Below are positions 19,058 to 32,625 of a stretch of DNA of 64,000 nt, piece after piece. Position numbers and translations under genes: made by a program. The notes under the pieces are model-generated. The model saw nothing but the letters and a program-made list of their open reading frames with translations. It searched no databases and had not been told where the DNA came from. The DNA is from Ovis canadensis (taxonomy: Eukaryota > Chordata > Mammalia > Artiodactyla > Bovidae). How positions within the stretch are numbered: the stretch's first letter is position 1; every line of letters starts with the position of its first letter. Location: NCBI RefSeq assembly GCF_042477335.2, contig NC_091245.1, forward strand, positions 113,556,501-113,620,500, written 5' to 3'.

Positions 19058-19909
19058 GCCTTTCTTCTTCCTCTCCGCCTGCCACCTGCCCACGTCCTCG
19101 ATGGACACCCTGCCACCCTTTTCTTAGCCTACGCTTGCTCAGCGCTGCGCCAGAGGCCCCCGGGACCCTGCCCGTCCAGCCCCAGCACGATTCAGGCCAC
19201 CTCCGCCGTCCCGCGGGGCAAAGGTTTTGGCCGCAGTGGCAACCTCGCGCCGCTTCCACCACGACGCGCCTGAGGCCTCCCATCCACCAGCCCCCCCCCC
19301 CAACCCCACCCCCCGCCTCCCTCCCTCCTGAGGGGCTGCGGCTGCTGCCCCTGGTGGTGGCGGTGATGCTCCTGGGCTTGTGCTGGTTCTCCTGCTGTGG
19401 GTGGTGGTGAGGAGGTGGGCTTGGATAGGGCCGGCGGCGGTAGGGGTGGGGGTAGGGCTGGGGGTAGGGGCGTGGGCTGTGGCGGTCGCCAGCTGGGGGC
19501 CAGCAGCGGCAGGGGCGGTGGCCACAGCCGAAGGTGAGCGAGGGGGATCTGCCTCTGGGAGTGGGGGCCGTGGCCACGGACCGCCTGCCTTGTCGTGTCT
19601 CTCATGCCAGCCACCTCTCTGGGCGGCTTGGCCAGTGCGTGCCAGGTCCCGGGCTGGCTGTGACTCCCGTGTGCCGCTGGCGACTCCAAGAGGGTTCTGG
19701 TCTTGAGTGGGCTCTGGGAGGCGGACCACGGCGCCCGGGAGGCATGGGTAGCAGTTCAGTCGCCCGGGGGCAGCGATGCCTGCCAGGGAGGACAACCCGA
19801 CCATCGTGCTGTTTCCCTTGCCTGACCACAGCTCTCAATCCTACTGGACTGAGGCAAGATTTACCCAGGCCTCCCTCCCCCACTCGTAACCAAAGGTGGG
19901 CACTCGGGT

Positions 19910-19910
<1 letters not shown>

Positions 19911-19944
<34 letters not shown>
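19911..19944 (+). repeat. CA microsatellite (CA)17, unit 3
   Basis: Longest class, shared with units 4 and 5. Confidence 0.97.
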
Positions 19945-19947
<3 letters not shown>

Positions 19948-21120
19948 CGCCCTCCAAACTGTCTATCCAGGATCCACTCCATCCCTCTCCCCACCCTGTC
20001 ACCGTCTTCCCCTAGGAACTCTGCGCGAGGGTGATCCTCCAGCACAGTCTCCTCTTGGCCCCGTCTCGGCTGGTCTATCCCCAAAGGGTTTCACGTCTGT
20101 TCAAGGACTGTGTCCTTCGGAGGGGAAGTGGACGGCAGACGAAAGGCACCAACGTGCGGCGAGGGCGGCACACTCGGGTGCGATGGCACAAAGGCGAGTG
20201 CCCTGTGGGAAAGGAGCCCCCGTGGCCCGACGTGTGCTTGCCGTCGCCAAAGGAGGTTTCCTCGAGGCCCCTGCCGGGGCTGTGGGCGTCAGAGTGCATG
20301 GGGGAGAGTATCGGAGGAAGGTGCTTGGGGCCATGGCTGGTGGGCGCCCCACGTGGATCAGGGACCCGGGCAGGGCGATCGCGAGCAGAGGGCGCGGCGG
20401 CGAGCAGGGAGCTGGGAGGCAGGCCCCGGGGTGCTTGGTCGGGGCGTCTGCATGGACGGCCGGCGGGAAGGGGCGGCGTGGGGCTCTCGGGGACCTGGCC
20501 GAAAGATCGGCAGGCCACTCGAGCAGGGCCTCTACAGAAGCATGGGCGCGGCGGCGAAGCCGTGCCAGGCACATGTGAGAGGCTGGGACGGATCTGCGGT
20601 AGGTAGGGGTGGGCGTGGGGGTTGGGCTGGGGCTGCGGAGCCAGAGGGAGGCCCGCACTGGTGAACGCCAGGGCAGGGCAGGCCAGGGCAGGACGTGTGA
20701 GGGATAGCCCGAGCTCCAGGGGGATGTTGGGTGGGGAGGTGGGGCCGAGCCTGGAGTCTGGCGGGAAAGGCAGAGGGCAGGCCGTGACAGTGACGGGGCT
20801 GTGGCGTGAGGAAGATGGCGGGTGAGCACTCCATTTGGGTCGGGTGGCGGGTGAGCGGGGGCGAGCCACACTGGTGCTCGGTGCCACAGGCTGCTCAGGC
20901 TCGGCGGCGGGCTGTGGCTCTGGGCGGAGGCTAGGACGCAGGCAAGCGAAGGACAGAAACGGAGCGCCAGCGCCAGCTGGGGGCCAGACCCGGTCCGAGA
21001 TGGGTGGGCCCACCGTACCGCCCCAGAGACCAAAGTCACCACCCATCGGGAGGGAGTGTCCAGTGTCGGGGGTGACACTGCTGGGGCCTCAGGGTGGGAT
21101 GGGGCGGGGGTGGCTGGCAG

Positions 21121-23193
21121 CGCAGGTGGCTGTGATTTCATGAGGGCCAAGGAGAGCTCCCATGTGACCGGGCACAGTCAGCCCTCCAGGGTACACGCCC
21201 GCAGAGGGCAAACCTCGGGGAGGTCTGAGGGTCCGGACACCGCCACCGCCTCGGCAGCACCGCCTGCCAGGGCCCGTACACGGAGCAAACCCCAGCGCCC
21301 AGCCACACACGGCGGGCCCAAGAAGGGGTGGCATCGATGCAGCATGGCGCCATCACTCAGGCATCAGAAACACGTCAAGAATTGCCAGTTGTCACAAGCA
21401 ATGATGCAGCTGGAGACTCTTACACTCGGCGGAGAATGTCAGACCGCGTTGGACCGAGGCATGTGGAGCATGGAAAATAATACAAAACGAAGCTATTTGC
21501 CAGGAGAAACCGACTCACGCAGAAACCCACCTTAGGGTAACGCAAGCGGAAAGGCAGCGCTGGAGGGATGACTGGGGAGCTGCAACGCACAGATACGCAG
21601 GACCCTGTCTAAAGGGAGAAGCGCCAAGGTTATCCAGTTCAACACAGGGAATCAGCGTCAGTGCCCTGGAGTAACCTCAAGTGGAAAAGAATCTGAAACC
21701 ATATATGACACTCGAGATCTGCACAAGCAAAACAGGATCACACTGCGGTCCACCGGAAACCAGCACAATATTGGGAATCCACTGTACTTCCGCAACAACC
21801 GTGACTACGACGTCGGAGTAAGCTTTCAAAAGAAAACTAACTCAGCAGGCAATGAAGTCAGCGGAAAACAGGTGAGCTATGCCAACCCCACCCTGGGTAC
21901 ATATCCACGAAAGGCGCAGCTCTTCATTCGGAAAGACACATGCAACCCCCACAGTCACAGCAGCACCGTTTGCCATAGCCGAGACGTGGAGAAAACCCTA
22001 GTGCCCATCCCCAAAGGCTCAGCCACCAAGATGCAGTATCAGAGAAAGGGAGAGAATGGGATGTCACCGAGCCGTCCACAAGAGGCAGATAGTGTCACTG
22101 GCAGCAACGGCGGCTGGAGCTGCAGAATATTACCCTTGGTGAGGGAAGTCAAACAGACAAGGTCACGGATGGGTGGACTCTAAAGTGTTGTACAAATGAA
22201 TCCCTGGGCCAACCAGCCACAGACTCTCAGACACAGGAAAGCCGCTTGGGGCTTCCCAAGGGCGCAGTCAGGGACCGAGGGATGATTGAGGAGCCGGGCT
22301 CAACGGATCAACCGTACCAGTACTGCGTAGGAAGGGGAGGAGGAACAAGGACACGCGGGATACCGCAGGGAATGAGATCCCATATGCTGTCATCACCCGC
22401 AATGGAAAAGAGCTGAACACATGAGCCCCCCCCCACCCACCCACAGACAGGACTGAACCCCAACGCTGTACAGCGGAAACGCACACCAGGTTGTAGATCA
22501 ACTACGCTTCCAGGACAAGTGCTACTCCGTCGAAGTCAGTCAGTCGAGGATCAGTCCAGCAATAGGAAAAAGAAGAGCTTCCATTATGATCCAGGAAAGC
22601 CAACCCTGGGCACGCGTCGGGAAAAGACGACAAATACCCCTAATGGGGAGAGATGCAGGCATCCCCCAGGGTCACCGCAGCCCTCTGTGCCGGAGCCGAG
22701 ACCCGCGGGAAACGCCCAAGTGCCCGTCGGCACGTGGCCGGCACAAGAAGGTGAGGGATATCTGTACCGTGGAATATGACGCAGCCCTCAAGAAGGAGCC
22801 GCCATCGCCATGGGCCGCAAGGTCAGACGGACCCACAGAAGGGTCCGCTCAGTGAAGTGAGTCGCTTGGATCGGGAGAAAGCTCTGTGGACTCTTAACGA
22901 CGAATACAGACGAATCTATGCGCAAAGGGGAAAGCGACCTGGAGACCCCGAAAACGTACATAGGGCTACCCAAGGGGAAAGGCAGGGAGGGACGAAGTTG
23001 AAGTCGGATCAAGAGATAGGAAAGACTGTGCTTACAGTAGAAGAGCAACAGAGCTTTCCTCTGTAGCAGGAGAAGTGTATCTGTATCTCGCCTTCACCTA
23101 CACTGGAAGACCACCTGGCAAAGAACAGGGGACTGAATCACTTTGCCGGGCACCTGAGACTCACCCAGGAATGTGAATCCGTTCTACTTGTGT
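21121..23193 (+). mobile_element. Three decayed LINE-1 3' ends, unit 3
   Basis: Equivalent block, same diagnostic states as unit 2. Confidence 0.72.
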
Positions 23194-24085
23194 TCGAAGA
23201 AGCAGAAAAAGGAGCAGGCCGTGGCTTGAAGCGGGGGGTGGGGGGAGGCAGGCCAGTGGGACAGATGCAAAGGCAGGTTCCTTGGCAAGAGTGGGATTTG
23301 GAACGGCTCAGGGAGGAACGGGGCGTGGGGGGCGGGGTGTGTGGAGATGGGGGAGGCGGGGAGCTGGGGGTGGGATGGGTGCATGTGGGGGAGTAGGGGG
23401 ACGGTGAGGCTGCAGGCTGAGGTGGGGGTGCTCTTGGGGCAGGGCTGATGCTGAGGTGAGGCGCGCAAGAGGGTTTCAGGGGGAAGGGGTGGTGTTTGAG
23501 GCGGTGAGGGCGTTGCTGTTGGAAACCTATTTCTGCCGAGGCCAGGCCCGAGGGCGAGGGCCGGCAGCTGGTGGACTTCTTTGGAACTCGTCCTGCAAGA
23601 CGTGGTCCAGGGACCCTGCAGGCAAAAGGGAGGTATGCTTGCCAGATGTGGCAGCTCCCTTGCTCCTGGCTGTGCAAACGTAGTGTGATTGATTTCTCTC
23701 GGAGTGTGGGGAGAGTGAGGCAGGGAGCTTGGAGACGGACGTTGTGAAAGATGAAGTGTGGTGCGGGCGGCTGCCAGCGGTGGGGTATTCCTGCCAGTGC
23801 AGTCCCCGAGCCCTCGGCTGGGTCCGGGTGAGGACGCGAGCAAACACAAGAAAGGTGCCTGGACGCACGGGCGGCTGAGCCCGCAGGGTTTGGGGCCACG
23901 AAGGCTTGGCAGCAGGGCCTTTTGTGGGTGAGGTGGGGAGGGGTCCTGGGCGTCTGTGTGGGAGAGGCAGCGGGCGGCAGGTAGCCAGCCAGCGTTTGCA
24001 GGAGCGCTGCCTCGAGCGCGTTTCAGCGGGCAGACCTAGTTGGGCTCTGGGGCCGCACCGTGGGACCAAAAGGGGACGCTGGGGC

Positions 24086-24156
24086 TGCATGGGCCGGGAA
24101 TCGAACCCGGGCCTCCCGCGTGGCAGGCGAGAATTCTACCACTGAACCACCCATGC
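24086..24156 (-). tRNA. tRNA-Gly-GCC: tRNA-Gly (GCC), unit 3, fully paired
   Basis: G65 (base 24094) pairs with C49. Minus-strand TTTT at 24068-24071. Confidence 0.98.
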
Positions 24157-25649
24157 ACCGGTGGCCAGCGCCGCCCGTCGCTGCCCCTCAGGCGCTGGCC
24201 GCCACCCGCCCGCCGCTGCTCACTGCTCGCCCGTGGGCATCTCTCTGCCCCGTTGCGGCAGGAGACGACGGGCGGGCGACCTGTAAGACAGGATCCGGGC
24301 ACGTGCAGGACCCCGGGGCGCGGCGCTCTCGGAGGGAGCCCGGGGCGACGGGACACGGGCCCACGCGGCCCGTCCGGCGCCTTCTGCGCCGACCACGGCC
24401 GCCGCGACCCTGTCGGTGTCGCGTGAGGGCGCCGGGAGCCGACGCCGTCTGCCCGGCGCCGGGATCCCTGTGAGGTGCAGGCGCTGCGTGGTCGCTGCGG
24501 CCGCGCGCAGACGTGCCTCTCAGCGACCGCCGGGTCCCGACCCAAAGTCCCTCTGGCGGGCTGGCTTTCCGGCCGTGCCGGGGTGGGGCGTGCGAGAGCG
24601 GGCGGGGGAAGGGACGCCGGGCTCGGTCTGTGCGGGAAGCGCGAGCGCGGGAGGGCGACGCCTCCGAGCGCCTCCGCCACCGCCCCCTACCCGCCCTCCC
24701 CCCGCCATCCCATCCTTAGACCCGCGCTCAGGCCCAGGGACCCAAAGGCGTGTGAGCCTGGCTCCTGCGCTCTGGCCGACTGCGCTCCCGGGGTCCGGCT
24801 CTGACGGGGTGGTGGTGGTGAGCAGGGGCCCTTTGGCAGCGCGGCTCCTGGCTCGGGGACTGCGGGCTGAGAGGCAGGGAGCGCGCCAGGGCGGGCTTGG
24901 CTCCGGCCGGGGCAGCGGCTTCCCACGGGAACGGGCGCCGTGGCGCCGAGGTCGGGGGCGCGGGCCGGGCGCCGGGGGGTGGGCTGGACGGGCACGCAGG
25001 GCTTCCGCTCCCTCCCCAGCGGAGCACCCTTCCCGGGACGGACTCGTGCAAGGAAGGCCGGTGTGCGCTGGCCAGCAGGAAGGCTGGATGGCACGCGTCC
25101 AGGGCGGGCGGCAGGCAGGTTGCGGCCCGGCCAAGAACGCACGGCGGAGAAGGGTCGAGGGCACGCGGCAGCCCCTTGGCGGGCAAGGCGGGGGCTCGGC
25201 CGCCTCGCTGTGGCTGGGGAGCGCAGGCGGGCCGGCGGGGCGGGCGCGGAGGACGGGGTGCCGGCCTGGCGGGAGAGCTGGCGGGGGCAGCCGTGGAAGC
25301 AAGGCTGCGAGGGCGAGTAGGCCGTTCCCCGGGCAGAAGTCGGAGCGCCGGCGAAGGGAGGAGGGCTTGCCACCCGCCGCGGGGCTGCGTGCTTCGGCGC
25401 GGCCGGGGGCGGGGCGCGGCGGGGCTGTGGGAGTGGAAGTGGGAGGGTGGGCGAGTGTGGGCCAGGGGGAGGCAGGGAGGCAGGAAAAGCAGCAGCTGCA
25501 GCTGCAGCCAGCTGGCGAGGAAAGATGCGCTGAGAAGGACTGAAGGTGCCTTCTGTGGGGGTGCAGGTGGCGGCGGGAGGGCGTGTGTGGAGAAAGGCAG
25601 TGGCGCGCGGAGGACGGGTGCGTTTGTCCGGCGGGCCAAAAGGCTGGCT

Positions 25650-25732
25650 TGTCAGGAGTGGGATTCGAACCCACGCCTCCAGGGGAGACTGCGACCTGAA
25701 CGCAGCGCCTTAGACCGCTCGGCCATCCTGAC
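25650..25732 (-). tRNA. tRNA-Leu-CAG: tRNA-Leu (CAG), unit 4
   Basis: Body and flanks identical to unit 3. Minus-strand TTTT at 25638-25641. Confidence 0.98.
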
Positions 25733-26291
25733 GGCGGGCCTGGCTGGGCGCGTGGCCGCTCGCCTGGCTGGGACCCGACGCGGCGCGAGCACCGGCGCCC
25801 TTGGCGGGCCGCGGGCGGCGCCACGCCAGGCAGGCAGGCAGGCAGGCAGGCAGGCGGGCGGGCGTCCGGAGTGGGGGTCGACGGAGCCGGCGCGCGGCGG
25901 CCGGCCGAGGCGCCTGGCTCCGCCGCCGCTCGCGCCGCGGACCCAGAGGGCCCTGGGCGGGCCGGCCCCTCCCCACCCGCGCCTGTCCTGGCCCGACGCC
26001 GGCCGGCGCGCGCCCACCGTGTCGTCGCAGCCCCGCTTGCCTTCTCGCGCCCCCTTCTCCCGGCGGAACGCCCGCGTTGGAGGCAAGAGGCGGCGCGCTG
26101 GGGAGGGTCCAGTGCCCCGGGGGTCCGGGTCCCTGTCGGGGTGGCGGGCTGCCGCTGTGACCGAGGCGGTTGGTCTGGTGCGCGGTTGGGTCGGGACCCG
26201 TGGTGGCCGGCGGCCCGTGCTGGGCAAGGGGAGGCGTGGGCAGGCAGCCCGAGAGCCCGAGGGCGGCCGGGCGGCAGGACGGTCGCCGCCG

Positions 26292-26363
26292 TCCTCGTTA
26301 GTATAGTGGTGAGTATCCCCGCCTGTCACGCGGGAGACCGGGGTTCGATTCCCCGACGGGGAG
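26292..26363 (+). tRNA. tRNA-Asp-GTC: tRNA-Asp (GTC), unit 4
   Basis: Body identical to the other copies. TTTTT at 26375-26379. Confidence 0.98.
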
Positions 26364-27104
26364 GCAACACACCCTTTTTGGTGGCCGCGGTCGCTCTCTG
26401 TCCTGCCGCCAGGCCCCGGAGGGCCCTTCGCCTCCTCCCGACGTCTTTGGGCGAGGCGCCAGGGCGCCGCCGACGGCGGTGCCCGGCCTAGCTCCCGGCG
26501 ACCCCCTCTGCCCGTGCAGCGCTCCAGCCTGAGCCCTTTGTCGTCGGCGGGCGCACGGTCGCCACGGCGGAGCGAGGGCCTCCTTGGCGACCCCACGGCC
26601 TTGCCCGACCATAGCCGGATCTGGCGGCCGGCCGGCCGCCCGCCCACGCGCCGACCCCCAGTGGCTGCCTGAGTGGGCTCGTAGGCTCGCGACGGCCCCG
26701 CCGCGTGCAGGCAGGTGGGTCCCGTGTCCCCTTGTCGTCGTGGGAAGTGGCCTCGCCCAGCGCCCGGTGGAGTAGCGCTTTGGCCAGCTGGGTGCTGGAA
26801 GCTGCGCGCCCCGCGTTGCCCGCCGGGGGTGAGGGCGGGGAGGCGTTGGCGGGCCGCGGCGGGGAGCGAAGGGCCGGAGGGCCGCAAGGCCGCGGGGGCG
26901 CCGCCCTGGGGCGGTGGGGCCGGTGGATTCCCGGCGACCGCGTGGCGCTGGCGCGCTTGGGGCGCCGCGTGGCTGCTGGGAGCGCCGGCGGCGGCGGCGC
27001 AAGCCTCCGGCTGACGGGGCGTCGGGGCAGGGATGCGGAGGCGGCGGCGAGAGTATGCTGGGGCGAGCCCGGGGCCGGCGTCTGGCGGCCGCCCGGGCTG
27101 TGGA

Positions 27105-27176
27105 GCGTTGGTGGTATAGTGGTGAGCATAGCTGCCTTCCAAGCAGTTGACCCGGGTTCGATTCCCGGCCAACGCA
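27105..27176 (+). tRNA. tRNA-Gly-TCC: tRNA-Gly (TCC), unit 4
   Basis: Body identical to the other copies. TTTT at 27188-27191. Confidence 0.98.
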
Positions 27177-27454
27177 GCGGGCCGACCTTTTGCTGAGTTC
27201 CAGCGCTCTCCCGGCAGGGGCGTTCGGGGGACAGAGAGGTGGGAGCAGGGAGCCAGCCCGCTGGCCGGCGGCTTTTGGCGTGTGTGCGAGAAGCCGGCGG
27301 CGCGCGGGGTGTTTTGAGGGTGCTGAAAGCAAGACGGCACGGCAGGGCAGGCGGCTGGACTTGCAAAGGCCGGGTGTGGGCAGCAAGGTGGCACGGGCGG
27401 GTGGCATGGAGGCGCGGGGCTCACCAGGAGCAGGCGAGGGCTGAACCCCGACGC

Positions 27455-27526
27455 TCCCTGGTGGTCTAGTGGTTAGGATTCGGCGCTCTCACCGCCGCGG
27501 CCCGGGTTCGATTCCCGGTCAGGGAA
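27455..27526 (+). tRNA. tRNA-Glu-CTC: tRNA-Glu (CTC), unit 4, canonical
   Basis: G53 intact. First TTTT after the gene at 27588-27591. Confidence 0.98.
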
Positions 27527-28378
27527 GCCTTTCTTCTTCCTCTCCGCCTGCCACCTGCCCACGTCCTCGATGGACACCCTGCCACCCTTTTCTTAGCCTA
27601 CGCTTGCTCAGCGCTGCGCCAGAGGCCCCCGGGACCCTGCCCGTCCAGCCCCAGCACGATTCAGGCCACCTCCGCCGTCCCGCGGGGCAAAGGTTTTGGC
27701 CGCAGTGGCAACCTCGCGCCGCTTCCACCACGACGCGCCTGAGGCCTCCCATCCACCAGCCCCCCCCCCCAACCCCACCCCCCGCCTCCCTCCCTCCTGA
27801 GGGGCTGCGGCTGCTGCCCCTGGTGGTGGCGGTGATGCTCCTGGGCTTGTGCTGGTTCTCCTGCTGTGGGTGGTGGTGAGGAGGTGGGCTTGGATAGGGC
27901 CGGCGGCGGTAGGGGTGGGGGTAGGGCTGGGGGTAGGGGCGTGGGCTGTGGCGGTCGCCAGCTGGGGGCCAGCAGCGGCAGGGGCGGTGGCCACAGCCGA
28001 AGGTGAGCGAGGGGGATCTGCCTCTGGGAGTGGGGGCCGTGGCCACGGACCGCCTGCCTTGTCGTGTCTCTCATGCCAGCCACCTCTCTGGGCGGCTTGG
28101 CCAGTGCGTGCCAGGTCCCGGGCTGGCTGTGACTCCCGTGTGCCGCTGGCGACTCCAAGAGGGTTCTGGTCTTGAGTGGGCTCTGGGAGGCGGACCACGG
28201 CGCCCGGGAGGCATGGGTAGCAGTTCAGTCGCCCGGGGGCAGCGATGCCTGCCAGGGAGGACAACCCGACCATCGTGCTGTTTCCCTTGCCTGACCACAG
28301 CTCTCAATCCTACTGGACTGAGGCAAGATTTACCCAGGCCTCCCTCCCCCACTCGTAACCAAAGGTGGGCACTCGGGT

Positions 28379-28379
<1 letters not shown>

Positions 28380-28413
<34 letters not shown>
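28380..28413 (+). repeat. CA microsatellite (CA)17, unit 4
   Basis: Same count as unit 3. Confidence 0.97.
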
Positions 28414-28416
<3 letters not shown>

Positions 28417-29589
28417 CGCCCTCCAAACTGTCTATCCAGGATCCACTCCATCCCTCTCCCCACCCTGTCACCGTCTTCCCCTAGGAACTCTGCGCGAGGG
28501 TGATCCTCCAGCACAGTCTCCTCTTGGCCCCGTCTCGGCTGGTCTATCCCCAAAGGGTTTCACGTCTGTTCAAGGACTGTGTCCTTCGGAGGGGAAGTGG
28601 ACGGCAGACGAAAGGCACCAACGTGCGGCGAGGGCGGCACACTCGGGTGCGATGGCACAAAGGCGAGTGCCCTGTGGGAAAGGAGCCCCCGTGGCCCGAC
28701 GTGTGCTTGCCGTCGCCAAAGGAGGTTTCCTCGAGGCCCCTGCCGGGGCTGTGGGCGTCAGAGTGCATGGGGGAGAGTATCGGAGGAAGGTGCTTGGGGC
28801 CATGGCTGGTGGGCGCCCCACGTGGATCAGGGACCCGGGCAGGGCGATCGCGAGCAGAGGGCGCGGCGGCGAGCAGGGAGCTGGGAGGCAGGCCCCGGGG
28901 TGCTTGGTCGGGGCGTCTGCATGGACGGCCGGCGGGAAGGGGCGGCGTGGGGCTCTCGGGGACCTGGCCGAAAGATCGGCAGGCCACTCGAGCAGGGCCT
29001 CTACAGAAGCATGGGCGCGGCGGCGAAGCCGTGCCAGGCACATGTGAGAGGCTGGGACGGATCTGCGGTAGGTAGGGGTGGGCGTGGGGGTTGGGCTGGG
29101 GCTGCGGAGCCAGAGGGAGGCCCGCACTGGTGAACGCCAGGGCAGGGCAGGCCAGGGCAGGACGTGTGAGGGATAGCCCGAGCTCCAGGGGGATGTTGGG
29201 TGGGGAGGTGGGGCCGAGCCTGGAGTCTGGCGGGAAAGGCAGAGGGCAGGCCGTGACAGTGACGGGGCTGTGGCGTGAGGAAGATGGCGGGTGAGCACTC
29301 CATTTGGGTCGGGTGGCGGGTGAGCGGGGGCGAGCCACACTGGTGCTCGGTGCCACAGGCTGCTCAGGCTCGGCGGCGGGCTGTGGCTCTGGGCGGAGGC
29401 TAGGACGCAGGCAAGCGAAGGACAGAAACGGAGCGCCAGCGCCAGCTGGGGGCCAGACCCGGTCCGAGATGGGTGGGCCCACCGTACCGCCCCAGAGACC
29501 AAAGTCACCACCCATCGGGAGGGAGTGTCCAGTGTCGGGGGTGACACTGCTGGGGCCTCAGGGTGGGATGGGGCGGGGGTGGCTGGCAG

Positions 29590-31662
29590 CGCAGGTGGCT
29601 GTGATTTCATGAGGGCCAAGGAGAGCTCCCATGTGACCGGGCACAGTCAGCCCTCCAGGGTACACGCCCGCAGAGGGCAAACCTCGGGGAGGTCTGAGGG
29701 TCCGGACACCGCCACCGCCTCGGCAGCACCGCCTGCCAGGGCCCGTACACGGAGCAAACCCCAGCGCCCAGCCACACACGGCGGGCCCAAGAAGGGGTGG
29801 CATCGATGCAGCATGGCGCCATCACTCAGGCATCAGAAACACGTCAAGAATTGCCAGTTGTCACAAGCAATGATGCAGCTGGAGACTCTTACACTCGGCG
29901 GAGAATGTCAGACCGCGTTGGACCGAGGCATGTGGAGCATGGAAAATAATACAAAACGAAGCTATTTGCCAGGAGAAACCGACTCACGCAGAAACCCACC
30001 TTAGGGTAACGCAAGCGGAAAGGCAGCGCTGGAGGGATGACTGGGGAGCTGCAACGCACAGATACGCAGGACCCTGTCTAAAGGGAGAAGCGCCAAGGTT
30101 ATCCAGTTCAACACAGGGAATCAGCGTCAGTGCCCTGGAGTAACCTCAAGTGGAAAAGAATCTGAAACCATATATGACACTCGAGATCTGCACAAGCAAA
30201 ACAGGATCACACTGCGGTCCACCGGAAACCAGCACAATATTGGGAATCCACTGTACTTCCGCAACAACCGTGACTACGACGTCGGAGTAAGCTTTCAAAA
30301 GAAAACTAACTCAGCAGGCAATGAAGTCAGCGGAAAACAGGTGAGCTATGCCAACCCCACCCTGGGTACATATCCACGAAAGGCGCAGCTCTTCATTCGG
30401 AAAGACACATGCAACCCCCACAGTCACAGCAGCACCGTTTGCCATAGCCGAGACGTGGAGAAAACCCTAGTGCCCATCCCCAAAGGCTCAGCCACCAAGA
30501 TGCAGTATCAGAGAAAGGGAGAGAATGGGATGTCACCGAGCCGTCCACAAGAGGCAGATAGTGTCACTGGCAGCAACGGCGGCTGGAGCTGCAGAATATT
30601 ACCCTTGGTGAGGGAAGTCAAACAGACAAGGTCACGGATGGGTGGACTCTAAAGTGTTGTACAAATGAATCCCTGGGCCAACCAGCCACAGACTCTCAGA
30701 CACAGGAAAGCCGCTTGGGGCTTCCCAAGGGCGCAGTCAGGGACCGAGGGATGATTGAGGAGCCGGGCTCAACGGATCAACCGTACCAGTACTGCGTAGG
30801 AAGGGGAGGAGGAACAAGGACACGCGGGATACCGCAGGGAATGAGATCCCATATGCTGTCATCACCCGCAATGGAAAAGAGCTGAACACATGAGCCCCCC
30901 CCCACCCACCCACAGACAGGACTGAACCCCAACGCTGTACAGCGGAAACGCACACCAGGTTGTAGATCAACTACGCTTCCAGGACAAGTGCTACTCCGTC
31001 GAAGTCAGTCAGTCGAGGATCAGTCCAGCAATAGGAAAAAGAAGAGCTTCCATTATGATCCAGGAAAGCCAACCCTGGGCACGCGTCGGGAAAAGACGAC
31101 AAATACCCCTAATGGGGAGAGATGCAGGCATCCCCCAGGGTCACCGCAGCCCTCTGTGCCGGAGCCGAGACCCGCGGGAAACGCCCAAGTGCCCGTCGGC
31201 ACGTGGCCGGCACAAGAAGGTGAGGGATATCTGTACCGTGGAATATGACGCAGCCCTCAAGAAGGAGCCGCCATCGCCATGGGCCGCAAGGTCAGACGGA
31301 CCCACAGAAGGGTCCGCTCAGTGAAGTGAGTCGCTTGGATCGGGAGAAAGCTCTGTGGACTCTTAACGACGAATACAGACGAATCTATGCGCAAAGGGGA
31401 AAGCGACCTGGAGACCCCGAAAACGTACATAGGGCTACCCAAGGGGAAAGGCAGGGAGGGACGAAGTTGAAGTCGGATCAAGAGATAGGAAAGACTGTGC
31501 TTACAGTAGAAGAGCAACAGAGCTTTCCTCTGTAGCAGGAGAAGTGTATCTGTATCTCGCCTTCACCTACACTGGAAGACCACCTGGCAAAGAACAGGGG
31601 ACTGAATCACTTTGCCGGGCACCTGAGACTCACCCAGGAATGTGAATCCGTTCTACTTGTGT
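29590..31662 (+). mobile_element. Three decayed LINE-1 3' ends, unit 4
   Basis: Equivalent block, indistinguishable from unit 3 at the sites compared. Confidence 0.72.
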
Positions 31663-32554
31663 TCGAAGAAGCAGAAAAAGGAGCAGGCCGTGGCTTGAAG
31701 CGGGGGGTGGGGGGAGGCAGGCCAGTGGGACAGATGCAAAGGCAGGTTCCTTGGCAAGAGTGGGATTTGGAACGGCTCAGGGAGGAACGGGGCGTGGGGG
31801 GCGGGGTGTGTGGAGATGGGGGAGGCGGGGAGCTGGGGGTGGGATGGGTGCATGTGGGGGAGTAGGGGGACGGTGAGGCTGCAGGCTGAGGTGGGGGTGC
31901 TCTTGGGGCAGGGCTGATGCTGAGGTGAGGCGCGCAAGAGGGTTTCAGGGGGAAGGGGTGGTGTTTGAGGCGGTGAGGGCGTTGCTGTTGGAAACCTATT
32001 TCTGCCGAGGCCAGGCCCGAGGGCGAGGGCCGGCAGCTGGTGGACTTCTTTGGAACTCGTCCTGCAAGACGTGGTCCAGGGACCCTGCAGGCAAAAGGGA
32101 GGTATGCTTGCCAGATGTGGCAGCTCCCTTGCTCCTGGCTGTGCAAACGTAGTGTGATTGATTTCTCTCGGAGTGTGGGGAGAGTGAGGCAGGGAGCTTG
32201 GAGACGGACGTTGTGAAAGATGAAGTGTGGTGCGGGCGGCTGCCAGCGGTGGGGTATTCCTGCCAGTGCAGTCCCCGAGCCCTCGGCTGGGTCCGGGTGA
32301 GGACGCGAGCAAACACAAGAAAGGTGCCTGGACGCACGGGCGGCTGAGCCCGCAGGGTTTGGGGCCACGAAGGCTTGGCAGCAGGGCCTTTTGTGGGTGA
32401 GGTGGGGAGGGGTCCTGGGCGTCTGTGTGGGAGAGGCAGCGGGCGGCAGGTAGCCAGCCAGCGTTTGCAGGAGCGCTGCCTCGAGCGCGTTTCAGCGGGC
32501 AGACCTAGTTGGGCTCTGGGGCCGCACCGTGGGACCAAAAGGGGACGCTGGGGC

Positions 32555-32625
32555 TGCATGGGCCGGGAATCGAACCCGGGCCTCCCGCGTGGCAGGCGAG
32601 AATTCTACCACTGAACCACCCATGC
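32555..32625 (-). tRNA. tRNA-Gly-GCC: tRNA-Gly (GCC), unit 4, fully paired
   Basis: G65 (base 32563). Minus-strand TTTT at 32537-32540. Confidence 0.98.

Larger units (their letters stand above)
16929..25397 (+). repeat. Tandem tRNA-array unit 3 (8,469 bp)
   Basis: Same five genes. I see no difference from unit 4 at any of the sites compared. Diagnostic states include GGGG near 18837, G at the Leu-side minus Cys-like site near 18890, and A at 19101. It has (CA)17. Confidence 0.97.
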